From contig JAHLWR010000008.1 of NCBI GenBank assembly GCA_019057815.1, positions 62,001 through 126,000 of the forward strand: a stretch of 64,000 nucleotides of DNA, in the 5' to 3' direction. The notes below the pieces were generated by a model, which was not told the DNA's origin, did not search any database, and saw only the letters and a program-made list of their open reading frames with translations. A program made the position numbers and the translations under genes. This stretch comes from Candidatus Heimdallarchaeota archaeon. GTDB taxonomy: Archaea; Asgardarchaeota; Heimdallarchaeia; Heimdallarchaeales; Heimdallarchaeaceae. This document shows positions 25,100-33,734 of this stretch, piece after piece (within the stretch, counting starts at the first letter, position 1; each line of letters opens with the position of its first letter).

Positions 25100-26434
25100 T
25101 TAACTTCCTAATGCTATAACATTCAAATGATTAACAATAAATTCGATAATTCTTTCCTTGTCTTCTAGTTCCTTTCTATTATTTATTTTCTTGATAAAAG
25201 AATCAAAACCTTTTTCCCATGAAACACGCTTATAAAGCATCCATTCTAAATTTTTAGGTATCACAACAGTTAACACAATATAACTTCTACCTTTATATCG
25301 AATATCTTTTTGTTTCTCATCTTTAATCCAGCTACTAAGAATTAATCCTGTATATCTTTGGTTATATAACATTGGAATAATTGCGGATCCCTCTATGTAT
25401 TCTTGACCTGCACCTAAAGTTGTTATACTCATTAAACTTTGTTTAAACACATAATCTTCCCTATGGTTTTCATCTTCCACAAATTTAAAACCATAAAAAG
25501 TGACTATTGCTGGTCCCTCTAGCTCAAATCGAATCATAGAAAAAGAAATTTCTTTGTTTTCAGTAAGATTTTGAATAACTCTACTCAGAGAAAAAATACA
25601 TTTAGGATCAAGTACACCAGCAAGTAATATTAACGTAACTCCTGTTAATGCAAGTAACCTAGAACTGATGAATAATGCAATTTTTAAATACAAATTATAT
25701 TCAAAATAATCCATAACTCCTTCTATAGCAAATAATAGAAATCCAGAAAGGGATATTATAGCTCCTGAAAAATACATTTTAGATACTTTTTTCTTAACCC
25801 ATAAGCGCTTTTTTGGATGTGAAAATAATGTAGACATTTGGAGCAAAAATAACATCATTAAACACCAACTAGTGATAAGAACCCCAAAAAAAATGTTAGC
25901 TTTAAATTTTATAACATACTCTGTATGTTCAATCCAGAAAAATTTCGCTCCAGTTTCATAGTTATATTGTGATAATAATAAGCTAATTAGGATTATACTA
26001 AAATATGTCATTATTTTCTTATAAGGAGGAAAATAAGAAAAACGTGGAACCATAGTATAAGATGAGAGATTTAGTAAAGCTGCAATAATGATTGTAGAAA
26101 AAAATATAGGCGTTATATAATGTTCATATTTGGATAGATCTTTGATATAGATATAGGCATTAGATGTATATAACCAGAAAGCAACAATGTCTATAGCTAA
26201 AATACCCAAGAAAAATCTTCTCCCTATTCTTTTTTTTAAGATAAAAAAATTGATTACAATGACTACTATAATTAAAAGAGTAGATATAACGAATCCCAAT
26301 AAAAGAAAAAACTCTATAAGATTCATTAATACATTAAATATTGTTTTATTATAAAAACACTTTTGCCATAATATCTTAAAAGAAGAAGAATTTGAGTAAA
26401 AATAGTAATTTTGTGGGGTATTACTCTTTGTCAT
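25100..26434 (-). CDS. Seven-helix membrane protein with a cytoplasmic C-terminal domain
   Basis: 444 residues from ATG 26434; an in-frame ATG about 36 codons in, just before NLIEFFLLLGFVISTLLIIV, may be the true start. About seven hydrophobic helices lie between residues 38 and 275. The last 165 residues are soluble and start SMIRFELEGPAIVTFYGF, with later strands SAIIPMLYNQRYTGLIL and YIVLTVVIPKNLEWML. The layout, membrane sensor plus alpha/beta domain, suggests a receptor-like signalling role, but I recognise no family. It stands alone on its strand. Confidence 0.6.
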   Translation of the reverse strand: MTKSNTPQNYYFYSNSSSFKILWQKCFYNKTIFNVLMNLIEFFLLLGFVISTLLIIVVIVINFFILKKRIGRRFFLGILAIDIVAFWLYTSNAYIYIKDLSKYEHYITPIFFSTIIIAALLNLSSYTMVPRFSYFPPYKKIMTYFSIILISLLLSQYNYETGAKFFWIEHTEYVIKFKANIFFGVLITSWCLMMLFLLQMSTLFSHPKKRLWVKKKVSKMYFSGAIISLSGFLLFAIEGVMDYFEYNLYLKIALFISSRLLALTGVTLILLAGVLDPKCIFSLSRVIQNLTENKEISFSMIRFELEGPAIVTFYGFKFVEDENHREDYVFKQSLMSITTLGAGQEYIEGSAIIPMLYNQRYTGLILSSWIKDEKQKDIRYKGRSYIVLTVVIPKNLEWMLYKRVSWEKGFDSFIKKINNRKELEDKERIIEFIVNHLNVIALGS

Positions 26435-26596
26435 TACTGTAGAAGGAAAAAGAGCATGTATAGCGCTTACTGACCTAATTTCGGTTCATTTAGTTATTAA
26501 TATAAATGAGTTCTTACAATAGACTATTTAACCGAAGTTGGGATAGATTCAGATGCCTCCTCTAAATGATTTAATGCCTTTATTATTATCAGTTTT

Positions 26597-26920
26597 TCAA
26601 ATTTTCTTAGGAATTGGTTTGTTTACATGGTTAGTAATAGAATATAAAAAGAGTAAATACCAAACAATTAAGTATCTTCTAACTGCAACAACAATTTCCT
26701 GACGCAGTTCAGGTAAACCTGAGCTAGTAGAATACCCTCCAACAAGCCCTTTTTCTATAGCTTCAATTGCACCTTCTTTGATATGGAGAGGAGTGTCAGA
26801 TGTTGGTTTCGCCCAAGACAAAAAGGCTACATCATCAATCGTACTTGACAATCTTGTCATTTCATGAATAGCTGATTTTGGAATTTGCTGAACACGTCTA
26901 GAGAATTTGTTATTTTTCAT
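26597..26920 (-). pseudogene. Broken class I/II aminotransferase (N-terminal fragment)
   Basis: The first 75 residues match the N-terminus of aspartate-type aminotransferases: FSRRVQQIPKSAIHEMTRLS, then FLSWAKPTSDTPLHIKEGAI and GGYSTSSGLPELRQEIV. After that the frame turns into an unrelated hydrophobic tail (RRYLIVWYLLFLYS) and stops at 107 residues. The PLP lysine, large domain and C-terminus, about 300 residues, are missing and are not found in the neighbourhood. It is a truncated gene. Confidence 0.75.
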
Positions 26921-27080
26921 TTTTTATCATAACCAATTTAAAGATTTTAAGAGAGTCATTTTAAAGATTTCGTAAATTTTTCTCTTCATAATAATGGGAA
27001 TATCATTAAAAATAATGAAACAAAAAATGAAACTATCCAGATGAGCAGTTTATTGAAAAGAATAATAAACTTAAAAATAA

Positions 27081-28208
27081 ATGAAAGAAATGAAAGAAAT
27101 GAAAACTCGGAAACTTTCAAAAATAGAAGCATTAGATTTAGTAATTGGTGCGAAAATTTTAGCTTGTGGTGGAGGAGGGAGTGAAACTGATGCAATAATA
27201 AACATTAAGAAAACATATGATGATGGAAGATTCTTTACAATTGGCGATTTATCAAGTTTTAAATCAAAGGATTATATCTGCATAATTGGGATGGTTGGAG
27301 GGGGAATCACTGATGAAGATGCTAAGTTAATTGAAAATTTAGATGTGATTCAAAAGAATCCGATGGTTGCAGCTGTAAAGGAGTTAGAGGAATTTCTAGA
27401 AATTAATTTTCAAGGTTTTATTGCTACAGAGCTTGGACCAAATAATAGTATCATTCCTTTAATGGTAGCTGCTCAAATGGGTAAAATAGCTATTGATGGT
27501 GATTGTTGTGGTAGAAGTAAACCAAAGATTTCAATAAGCACAACAAAGATAACTGATATTTCTATTTCTCCCTTCTCAATTGTTAATTGTTATGGAGATG
27601 TGCAAATTGTAAAAAAATCTGTAGATGATACACGTGGAGAAATTATAGCAAGAGAAATTGCTAGACTTTCTGGAGGTTCTGTGAGTGTTGCTAGATGCCC
27701 TATGACAATCGAAAAAGCAAAAGCAGCTGTTATTCCAGGAACTTTTTCATTGGCAATTAAACTTGGAAACAAAGTGAGAGAAGCAAATGAGAAGAAAGAA
27801 AATCCAATCAGAGTCATTAAAAAAACCTTACCTGATGCCAAATTCATCTATACAGGTGAAGTAAAAGAGTTTTCTCGTGTAGAGGAAGGAGGTTTTACTT
27901 CAGGGGAAATAATATTACAATCTAATGAAACTAAAAATCAATTGAAAATTTGGTATCAAAATGAGTACCTTCTATCTTGGATAAATAACCAACATTATGT
28001 CACGTGTCCTGATGGATTTTACATAATAGACTCTCATACAGGATATGGTCTTACTCCTTGGGAAGAGGATTTCGAAGAAGGGAGAAAGGTCACTGTTTTT
28101 GTTCGTGATGCTCCTGAAATTTGGAGTAAGAAGAAAGGATTAGAGGTTTTTGGACCACAAGTATTTGATGAGAATTGGTCGGAATATAAAAAATCAAGTT
28201 CATTCTAA
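27081..28208 (+). CDS. DUF917-family protein
   Basis: 375 residues. Three in-frame ATGs (27081, 27090, 27099) come from a repeated AATGAAAGA unit; the third (MKTRKLSKIEAL) looks the most natural start. Family features are the N-terminal ILACGGGGSETD (about 28-39), MVGGGITDEDA, ATELGPNNSIIPLMVAAQMG and DGDCCGRSKPKI, all in the DUF917 order. Relatives are annotated as hydantoinase-like or thiohydantoin-processing proteins and bind metal; the substrate here is unknown. Monocistronic by spacing, convergent with the feo operon. Confidence 0.85.
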   Translation: MKEMKEMKTRKLSKIEALDLVIGAKILACGGGGSETDAIINIKKTYDDGRFFTIGDLSSFKSKDYICIIGMVGGGITDEDAKLIENLDVIQKNPMVAAVKELEEFLEINFQGFIATELGPNNSIIPLMVAAQMGKIAIDGDCCGRSKPKISISTTKITDISISPFSIVNCYGDVQIVKKSVDDTRGEIIAREIARLSGGSVSVARCPMTIEKAKAAVIPGTFSLAIKLGNKVREANEKKENPIRVIKKTLPDAKFIYTGEVKEFSRVEEGGFTSGEIILQSNETKNQLKIWYQNEYLLSWINNQHYVTCPDGFYIIDSHTGYGLTPWEEDFEEGRKVTVFVRDAPEIWSKKKGLEVFGPQVFDENWSEYKKSSSF

Positions 28209-28289
28209 GATGAACAACTCTCCATCTGTCGTTGCTTAGAGTAATATTGTATTTATAGTATTTATGAGTGATTTTCCCACTTTTCCCAC

Positions 28290-28643
28290 TTAAGGGTAGT
28301 GGCAAATAGTTTTTTCAGATACTTCCCTTTGCCTAATTGTTGACAAATGCGATATAGCTCTTTTTCCCTTTGAAGTTAGAATAAAGATTTTGTTATCACT
28401 CTCACTAGAAGAACAGTTGCTAGAAAATGCGCAAAATCTACAAGAAAGTGATAACAATCCTCTTCTTGGTGAAAATTTGCTTTGAACTTGTTTTTTTGTA
28501 TCATTAAGTTGCTCTTTAATGTATCCAACATTTATACAATGTTCGATTTTAGATTGTATTAGATCAGTGTTGATACTTAGTTTTAATGCCAATTGTTGAT
28601 TTGTTATAGCACCTTCACTAAGACTACTTAACAACTTTAGCAT
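28290..28643 (-). CDS. FeoC-like winged-helix protein with a cysteine cluster
   Basis: 117 residues from ATG 28643 (TTG at 28646 and further upstream codons are in frame, so the start is uncertain). The N-terminal half is a winged helix (LLSSLSEGAITNQQLALKLS, then KIEHCINVGYIKEQL). It is followed by CRFCAFSSNC, a CxxCx5C cluster in the position where FeoC proteins carry an iron-sulphur or regulatory cysteine site, and then by a C-terminal strand FILTSKGKRAI. It is the last gene of the feo operon, 36 bases after its neighbour, which supports an iron-sensing role in FeoB control or turnover. Confidence 0.6.
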   Translation of the reverse strand: MLKLLSSLSEGAITNQQLALKLSINTDLIQSKIEHCINVGYIKEQLNDTKKQVQSKFSPRRGLLSLSCRFCAFSSNCSSSESDNKIFILTSKGKRAISHLSTIRQREVSEKTICHYP

Positions 28644-28678
28644 CAATATATATTCACCATCTTTCAGTAGTTTTTTAT

Positions 28679-29170
28679 CTAACTTTGCTGTAATTGTTCC
28701 TTTCTCCTTCTAAGAACTGTAAATCCCCCATATTTTATGGCTAAGAATATTGGTATTGGTGATAAAAATATTATCCATCGTAAGCTAGCTAAAGCAGTCC
28801 AATCTTCATAATCTTCTAGTTTTAAAGCATAAGCATTGAATACATCAGTTAGTAGAATAACGATAAATAAGAGTATGAAACCCAAAGCTATTACAATACC
28901 AACTGAAAGGTACCCTTTTGCATTCTGCTCCCTAATAGAAATAAAGTAACCTGCTAGCCATACTAGACCAACAATAAGAATTGATAATCCAGGAAAAATT
29001 CCAGGAGGGAAAGGAATTGCATTTACCCAATGTTCTTCTAACTCTTTTATATCAGCATATATCTTAAAAGCACCTAGTACTATTTCAGCTAGAGCTACCA
29101 TTAAGAAAATAAGACTCCCCAAAAGTAGGGAAGTTTTAATATCTTTTGAAGTATTTTTCACTGTTTCCAT
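28679..29170 (-). CDS. Four-helix membrane protein of the feo operon
   Basis: 163 residues from ATG 29170, chosen because GGTGAT lies four bases upstream (a GTG at 29179 is also in frame). Four hydrophobic segments are at about 17-38, 60-80, 89-112 and 128-147, ending in a basic tail RRRKEQLQQS. No motif is recognised. It lies 9 bases after the feoB stop and before the FeoC-like gene, so it is co-transcribed with iron uptake and may be an accessory subunit of FeoB. Confidence 0.65.
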   Translation of the reverse strand: METVKNTSKDIKTSLLLGSLIFLMVALAEIVLGAFKIYADIKELEEHWVNAIPFPPGIFPGLSILIVGLVWLAGYFISIREQNAKGYLSVGIVIALGFILLFIVILLTDVFNAYALKLEDYEDWTALASLRWIIFLSPIPIFLAIKYGGFTVLRRRKEQLQQS

Positions 29171-29179
29171 TCTTATCAC

Positions 29180-31222
29180 CTATAATCCAAATCCCATTAG
29201 AGATCCTATTTGAAAAACTGCGAAAGCGAACAACCAAGCAATAACAGTGCTATAAACCATTGTGAAGATTGTCCATCGCCAACTACCCGTTTCTTTTCTC
29301 ATTACACCTACGACTGCTGCACAAGGAAAATATAGTAGAGTGAAAACCATTAAACTCAAAGAATTTAAAGCATAGAAACCTCCATCAGCTAAAATAGCAG
29401 ATTTAATGCCTTCGTCACTTTCACCACCACCAACAATAGTACCTAATGAACCTACAATTAGTTCCTTTGCTACAAAACCAACAATTAGAGCAACAACAAT
29501 CCTCCAGTCGAATCCAAGTGGTTTGAAGATAGGTTCAAAGAATGTACCAACAGCTGCTAACCATGTTTCGGGACCACCATACTCTACACCACCAAAAGGC
29601 ATTGCTGCTAAAAACCATACAAAAACGACACCTATCAGAATTATTGTTCCTGCTTTTTTCAGGTACATCTTTCCTTTGTCCCACATTGCAACTGTAGCAG
29701 ATTTTAGCTTTGGTGAGTGGTATGGAGGTAATTCCATAATGAATGGTGCAGATGTACCTTTAAAGAAGGTCTTTCTTAAAAGAAATGCAGTAAGAATTGC
29801 AACTACAATTCCCAAAATATATAGAGTAAAAATAACTGTTCCTGCTGTTGCTCCAAAAAATAATCCTGCAAACAAGATAAATACAGGCATTCTTGCACCA
29901 CAAGACATGAATGGATTTATCAATATTGTAATCATCCTATCTTTATTATTCTTTAAAGATCTAGTACTCATAATAGCTGGTACATTACATCCAAAACCTA
30001 GTAGCATTGGAATGAAGGAATGACCGTGTAAACCGAATTTTACCATTAATTTATCCATAACAAATGCTGCACGAGCTAAATAGCCTGAGTCTTCAAGAAT
30101 TGATAATATGAAGAACATTGTGAAAATCGGAGGTACAAAAATCAACACTGCACCTAAACCCCCAACAATCCCGTCGCCTAGTAAAGAACCTAACCACTCA
30201 ATTCGGATACTATCGACTAGAAGTCCCGCTAACCAACCAAAAAACACATCTACCAACTCCATAAATGGAACTGCAACAGCAAAAACAAATTGAAATGAAC
30301 CCCACATAATCATAAGAAAAATTGGTATTCCAAGCCATTTGTGTGTAACAACTCTATCTATTAAATCAGAACGGGTTACTTTAGTTTCAGCTTTCTTCCA
30401 AGCCTTTGAGGTAACTTTTGAAATATATTCGTATTTTGAATCAATTATTTCAGCCTCATAATCTTCTTTACTAAAAGAAGTTAGCTCTCCAACAATCTCG
30501 CTTTTAACGTTCCAACGCTCCAGAAGTGTTGGAATCTCTGAATTATTTTGGAGAATTTGTGTAGCTAACCATCTCAAATTGAAATCAGAGGGAATTGAGG
30601 GTATTGTCTCTAGTATTTTTTGAATTTTCGAAAGTGCGTTTTCAATTTCCTTTGAATATTTGATTCCCATGGGTTTTTGATCCTCTTGATAAACAGATTC
30701 AATTGCATTTTCAAGATCATCAATACCAATTTTTTTGTTAGCAATCATAGGTACAACAGGAATACCTAGCTCTGTTGAGAGTTTTTGTACATCAATTGAT
30801 GAACCATTTTTCTTTAATAAGTCCATCATGTTTAAAGCTATAACTACTCTAGCACCTAACTCTCTTAGCATTGTAGTTAAATAGAGATTACGTTCTAAAT
30901 TCGAAGCGTCTACTATTTGTACAACAACTTCTGGATTTCCATTGATAATATAATCTCTTGCAATTTGTTCATCTAGTGACGAAGCAGATAAAGAGTAAGT
31001 TCCTGGTAAATCAGTAATAGAGAGTTCAAAATTGTTAAAACTTCTTTTACCCTCCTTTTTCTCAACAGTAACTCCTGACCAATTACCAATTTTCTGCTTT
31101 AAACCTGTTAAAGCATTAAAAAGTGTACTTTTTCCAGTATTAGGGTTGCCTGCCAATGCAATATTAATAGCAATTTTACTACCATCAGAAATGTTTTTTA
31201 TTTTTTTAGCTTTAATAGTCAT
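29180..31222 (-). CDS. feoB: Ferrous iron transporter FeoB
   Basis: 680 residues. The N-terminal G-protein domain has G1 GNPNTGKST (25-33), the G2 region GNWSGVTVEKKEG, G3 DLPGTYSL and G4 NMMD, then the helical GDI-like domain. The membrane part has two Gate/FeoB core repeats, including GFGCNVPAIMSTRSL with the conserved Cys-Asn-Val-Pro and later FVAKELIVGSLGTI. FeoB imports Fe2+ across the cytoplasmic membrane. The start overlaps the feoA stop by four bases. The length is slightly under that of E. coli FeoB, as common in archaea. Confidence 0.96.
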   Translation of the reverse strand: MTIKAKKIKNISDGSKIAINIALAGNPNTGKSTLFNALTGLKQKIGNWSGVTVEKKEGKRSFNNFELSITDLPGTYSLSASSLDEQIARDYIINGNPEVVVQIVDASNLERNLYLTTMLRELGARVVIALNMMDLLKKNGSSIDVQKLSTELGIPVVPMIANKKIGIDDLENAIESVYQEDQKPMGIKYSKEIENALSKIQKILETIPSIPSDFNLRWLATQILQNNSEIPTLLERWNVKSEIVGELTSFSKEDYEAEIIDSKYEYISKVTSKAWKKAETKVTRSDLIDRVVTHKWLGIPIFLMIMWGSFQFVFAVAVPFMELVDVFFGWLAGLLVDSIRIEWLGSLLGDGIVGGLGAVLIFVPPIFTMFFILSILEDSGYLARAAFVMDKLMVKFGLHGHSFIPMLLGFGCNVPAIMSTRSLKNNKDRMITILINPFMSCGARMPVFILFAGLFFGATAGTVIFTLYILGIVVAILTAFLLRKTFFKGTSAPFIMELPPYHSPKLKSATVAMWDKGKMYLKKAGTIILIGVVFVWFLAAMPFGGVEYGGPETWLAAVGTFFEPIFKPLGFDWRIVVALIVGFVAKELIVGSLGTIVGGGESDEGIKSAILADGGFYALNSLSLMVFTLLYFPCAAVVGVMRKETGSWRWTIFTMVYSTVIAWLFAFAVFQIGSLMGFGL

Positions 31223-31500
31223 TTTTCCACCTTTCGTTCTCTAGATTCTGTAAGTATTTTCACTGATATCCCTCTTCCTAAAGCAAAACGAGTCTGTCCA
31301 ATAGCAATAATAACAGGACCAAAAGAATTTTTGATGACTGTTACATCTATTCCCTCACGAAGACCCATCTCATTAATACGATTACGTAAACGAGTACCAC
31401 CGCTAATAGAAACGATTCTTACTTTCTTACCTTCAGATACAAATCCGAGGGGAACAAGAATTTCATTGTTCATAGTTTTAATGACCTCTTTAGTTAACAT
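31219..31500 (-). CDS. feoA: FeoA-domain protein (second in operon)
   Basis: 93 residues, or 84 from the internal ATG before NNEILVPLGF. SH3-like FeoA fold: KKVRIVSISGGTRLRNRINEMGLREG in pieces, then IDVTVIKN, GPVIIAIGQTRFALGRGIS. FeoA proteins bind FeoB and regulate its activity. It overlaps feoB by four bases and the first feoA by seven, so the three are tightly coupled. Confidence 0.9.
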   Translation of the reverse strand: MLTKEVIKTMNNEILVPLGFVSEGKKVRIVSISGGTRLRNRINEMGLREGIDVTVIKNSFGPVIIAIGQTRFALGRGISVKILTESRERKVEK

Positions 31501-31730
31501 TCAACAATCACCTTGCTTGCTTCTTCCTTCCGAAGAGTCAAATTGTAATTCCTAAATTTGTACTCTATTGGGTCACCAAGAGGAGCTTTTCCAATTACTC
31601 TGATTTCTGTATTTCGTGTTAAACCCATTTCCATGAGCTTGCGTCTCAAATCGCCTGATGTACCTATTTTTACTATTTTAGCTACATCTCCAACTTCTAG
31701 TTGATCCAATGTAATTTCTTTATCAGTCAT
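31494..31730 (-). CDS. feoA: FeoA-domain protein (first in operon)
   Basis: 78 residues. FeoA fold: LDQLEVGDVAKIVKI, DLRRKLMEMGLTRNTEIRVI, GDPIEYKFRNYNLTLRKEEA. It carries the standard 'GD...R.L.eMGl' signature better than the following feoA. Two adjacent feoA genes before feoB are frequent in archaea and Firmicutes. It is the first gene after the iron-type promoter. Confidence 0.92.
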   Translation of the reverse strand: MTDKEITLDQLEVGDVAKIVKIGTSGDLRRKLMEMGLTRNTEIRVIGKAPLGDPIEYKFRNYNLTLRKEEASKVIVEC

Positions 31731-31756
31731 TAAATCACTTCAATTATTGTAAAAAT

Positions 31757-31791
31757 TTCGGTAGACCGAATATTTATTTCGGTAGACCGAA
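31757..31791. promoter_or_regulatory. Tandem 14-bp palindromic operators of the feo promoter
   Basis: TTCGGTAGACCGAA occurs twice, at 31757-31770 and 31778-31791, identical in both copies, each a 6-bp inverted repeat around AG. The copies start 21 bp apart, two helical turns. The feo TATA element is at 31803-31810 on the reverse strand, so transcription should start near 31780, inside the second copy. A repressor bound here would block initiation. The site is of the DtxR/MntR kind (T-T-n-G-G...C-C-n-A-A), and a DtxR-family gene is divergently encoded at 31947. Confidence 0.75.
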
Positions 31792-31802
31792 AAACTGTCT
31801 AG

Positions 31803-31810
31803 TATATAAA
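31803..31810 (-). promoter_or_regulatory. TATA box of the feo operon
   Basis: TTTATATA on the reverse strand, followed after about 12 bases by the first operator copy met by the polymerase. The predicted transcript has a leader of about 50 bases before the first feoA. Confidence 0.55.
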
Positions 31811-31820
31811 ATTTGTCCCA

Positions 31821-31840
31821 TTTTGGGTTATAACCCAAAA
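31821..31840. promoter_or_regulatory. Perfect 20-bp palindrome upstream of the feo TATA box
   Basis: TTTTGGGTTATAACCCAAAA is fully self-complementary with no spacer. It ends 10 bp from the feo TATA box on the upstream side, where an activator or second repressor could bind next to the TFB contact region. Its core TTGGG...CCCAA differs from the TTCGGT operators, so a different protein may bind. Confidence 0.55.
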
Positions 31841-31916
31841 GAATTTAAAATGTAGCTGGATTTATAGATAACGAAGTACAAAAGTAATAAGCTAACTATA
31901 AAAACAAGTAATTCAA

Positions 31917-31924
31917 TATTTATA
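31917..31924 (+). promoter_or_regulatory. TATA box of the DtxR-family regulator gene
   Basis: TATTTATA is centred about 26 bases before the ATG at 31947, implying a leaderless mRNA. Neither operator type overlaps this promoter, so direct autoregulation through these sites is not obvious. Confidence 0.45.
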
Positions 31925-31946
31925 TGTTTAACTCTGGCGAACTCAT

Positions 31947-32399
31947 ATGACGACAGTTAGAATAGAAGAATACATCGAAATAATTTATATTATTTGTTCA
32001 GGAAAAAAAATTGCGAAAATTAGTGACATAAAGAATAAAATGAGACTAAATAGCCTTGCTACAGTAACAGAAATGGTTCAAAAACTGGATGATGAAAAGC
32101 TAGTCAAGTATGAGAAGTATAGGGGAGTTACTTTAACTAGAAGGGGATTTAAACTAGGAAAACAACTTATAGAAACGCACAAATCTATTGAAGAGCTTTT
32201 TAAAATTATTAATATTAGAAGTTCAATTGCATCAAATGATGCTTGTTTGGTTGAACATATAATTTCTAAGGAAACAGCAAAAGCGATAAAAAAATTCGTA
32301 GAATTTGCTCAGAAAGAGGAGAATAAAGATATTTTAGAAAGGTTAGATGATTACTATTCAAAATCAAGCAAAAAGAGAAAAAGAGAAAATACAAGGTAA
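31947..32399 (+). CDS. DtxR/MntR-family metal-dependent transcription regulator
   Basis: 150 residues in two domains. The winged helix (about 1-65) begins VRIEEYIEIIYII, which carries the metal-ligand positions of MntR-type N-termini, and has the recognition region SLATVTEMVQKLDDEKLVKYEKYRGVTLT. The dimerisation/metal domain (66-130) includes ETHKSIEELFKIINI and DACLVEHIISKETAKAI with the conserved Cys, Glu and His. The C-terminal SH3-like domain of DtxR/IdeR is absent; the tail is a basic KKRKREN segment. Divergent placement next to feo points to iron- or manganese-controlled repression of the operon. Confidence 0.9.
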   Translation: MTTVRIEEYIEIIYIICSGKKIAKISDIKNKMRLNSLATVTEMVQKLDDEKLVKYEKYRGVTLTRRGFKLGKQLIETHKSIEELFKIINIRSSIASNDACLVEHIISKETAKAIKKFVEFAQKEENKDILERLDDYYSKSSKKRKRENTR

Positions 32400-32513
32400 A
32401 AATACTTTTACCCAAATGAATTTGCTCTTTTGATCATTTCTTCTTGTTTGTTTATACAATGAATCAAAAAACAGAGAAAAATGTTTTATAAGAAAATTGA
32501 TTTAATTGTTATT

Positions 32514-33149
32514 ATGAGTATTAAAGATCTATATCGGCTTAATAGGAAAGACGTTTTACGAGCTGCAAATGTGCATGCAAGAGCGTTCCATAATGATCCC
32601 TTAGTTTGTCTTATGTATCCTAATGATGAAGAAAGAAAAAAACTATCTCCTTATCTTTGGAAATTTCTCATACTCGATGGTCTAAGATATGGTGAAGTTT
32701 ATGCACCCACTAGCAAATTGGAAGGAGTTGCTAAATGGTTACCGCCTAAAAGAGAACACATTGGAATTTGGCGTGCTATTAGAAGTGGAGCTCTTACCAT
32801 GGTAATAAAAACGGCTAAACAAAAAGATGAGAGGAGAATTTCAATAAGAAAAATAGAAGAAATAACAGATTACATTACAGATATCCACAAAAAACTTGTA
32901 TCTGAACCTCATTGGTATTTAGCATCTATTGGTGTAGATTCAGATAATCAAGGAAAGGGTTTTGGAAGTAAGCTAATGAAACCAATGTTAGAACGAATTG
33001 AGAGAGAGGGATATCTAGTATACCTAGAAACTAACCATGAAGGAAATATTGACCTGTACAAGCACCTTGGCTTTGAAGTAACTGATGAATGTTTAGTACC
33101 AGAAACAAATATGAAGAACTGGGCTATGATAAAGTACCCTAAGTCTTAA
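32514..33149 (+). CDS. GNAT-family N-acetyltransferase
   Basis: 211 residues from ATG 32514 (MSIKDLYRLN); a longer frame from 32481 adds an unlikely hydrophobic leader. The acetyl-CoA loop is in IGVDSDNQGKGFGSKLMKPM (Q-G-K-G-F-G), with preceding strand WYLASIGV and following VYLETNHEGNIDLYKHLGFEV. The N-terminal segment AFHNDPLVCLMYP is common in fungal and archaeal GNATs of this branch. The substrate is unknown. Confidence 0.85.
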   Translation: MSIKDLYRLNRKDVLRAANVHARAFHNDPLVCLMYPNDEERKKLSPYLWKFLILDGLRYGEVYAPTSKLEGVAKWLPPKREHIGIWRAIRSGALTMVIKTAKQKDERRISIRKIEEITDYITDIHKKLVSEPHWYLASIGVDSDNQGKGFGSKLMKPMLERIEREGYLVYLETNHEGNIDLYKHLGFEVTDECLVPETNMKNWAMIKYPKS

Positions 33150-33197
33150 TATTCTGTTCATTCTATTTTAAACATTTTATCTTCTATTTTATTTTGT

Positions 33198-33734
33198 TTA
33201 ACTTGTCTTCTTAAAAATCAAAATTCTCTTCGATTCTTCAACAAACTCAAACTTACCATCTTTTGTAATTTCCTTAATTATTCTACCCTTAGATAGCCTT
33301 GATCTCTGTATTGAAATAATTCCTTCATCTTTTAAGATTCTATGCATCTCAGCAACTACTTTGTCAATAAATTTTACTAGTGAATGAATAACACCAAAGA
33401 AGAATACTAAATCAATACTATTATCTTCTAAAGCTGATTGGGTAACATCATCTAACAAGACTTTAACATTCTTGACTCCTGCATCTCTAATCTTCTGCTC
33501 GACTTTTTTTGCTGCAAAAGAATTAATATCAGTAGCGTAAACAAATCCTTCTTCCCCTACTATTCTAGCTGCGGGAAGAGTAAAGAAACCTGGACCACAA
33601 CCTACTTCTAAAACATGCTGTCCTGATTTCAATCCTGCTGGAATAAGCAGTTTATTTGGTTTCATGAAAATACCATACATTTTATCATGTATGAAGGAGA
33701 TAAAAGCAAATTCGATTCTATCATGTAAGGACAT
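33198..33734 (-). CDS. Class I SAM-dependent methyltransferase
   Basis: 178 residues. SAM motif I is VLEVGCGPGFFTLPAA (about 38-53), motif II acidic end VYATDIN, a later strand with VKVLLDDVTQ, and the post-IV HRILKDEGIISI. The N-terminus is short, so the protein is little more than the Rossmann core. No substrate domain is visible. It reads alone. Confidence 0.85.
   Translation of the reverse strand: MSLHDRIEFAFISFIHDKMYGIFMKPNKLLIPAGLKSGQHVLEVGCGPGFFTLPAARIVGEEGFVYATDINSFAAKKVEQKIRDAGVKNVKVLLDDVTQSALEDNSIDLVFFFGVIHSLVKFIDKVVAEMHRILKDEGIISIQRSRLSKGRIIKEITKDGKFEFVEESKRILIFKKTS

Noticed and set aside
26435-26596. TTCGG/CCGAA half-sites that recall the feo operator
   Set aside because: The halves are far apart and do not form the 14-bp palindrome; probably chance.
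27081-27110. Repeat of AATGAAAGA units as a possible regulatory repeat
   Set aside because: Only two to three short units at the start of the DUF917 gene; more simply explained as a choice of start codons and a slippage product.
29406-30293. Long plus-strand frames inside feoB
   Set aside because: They are antisense shadows of a well-conserved coding gene and show low-complexity composition.
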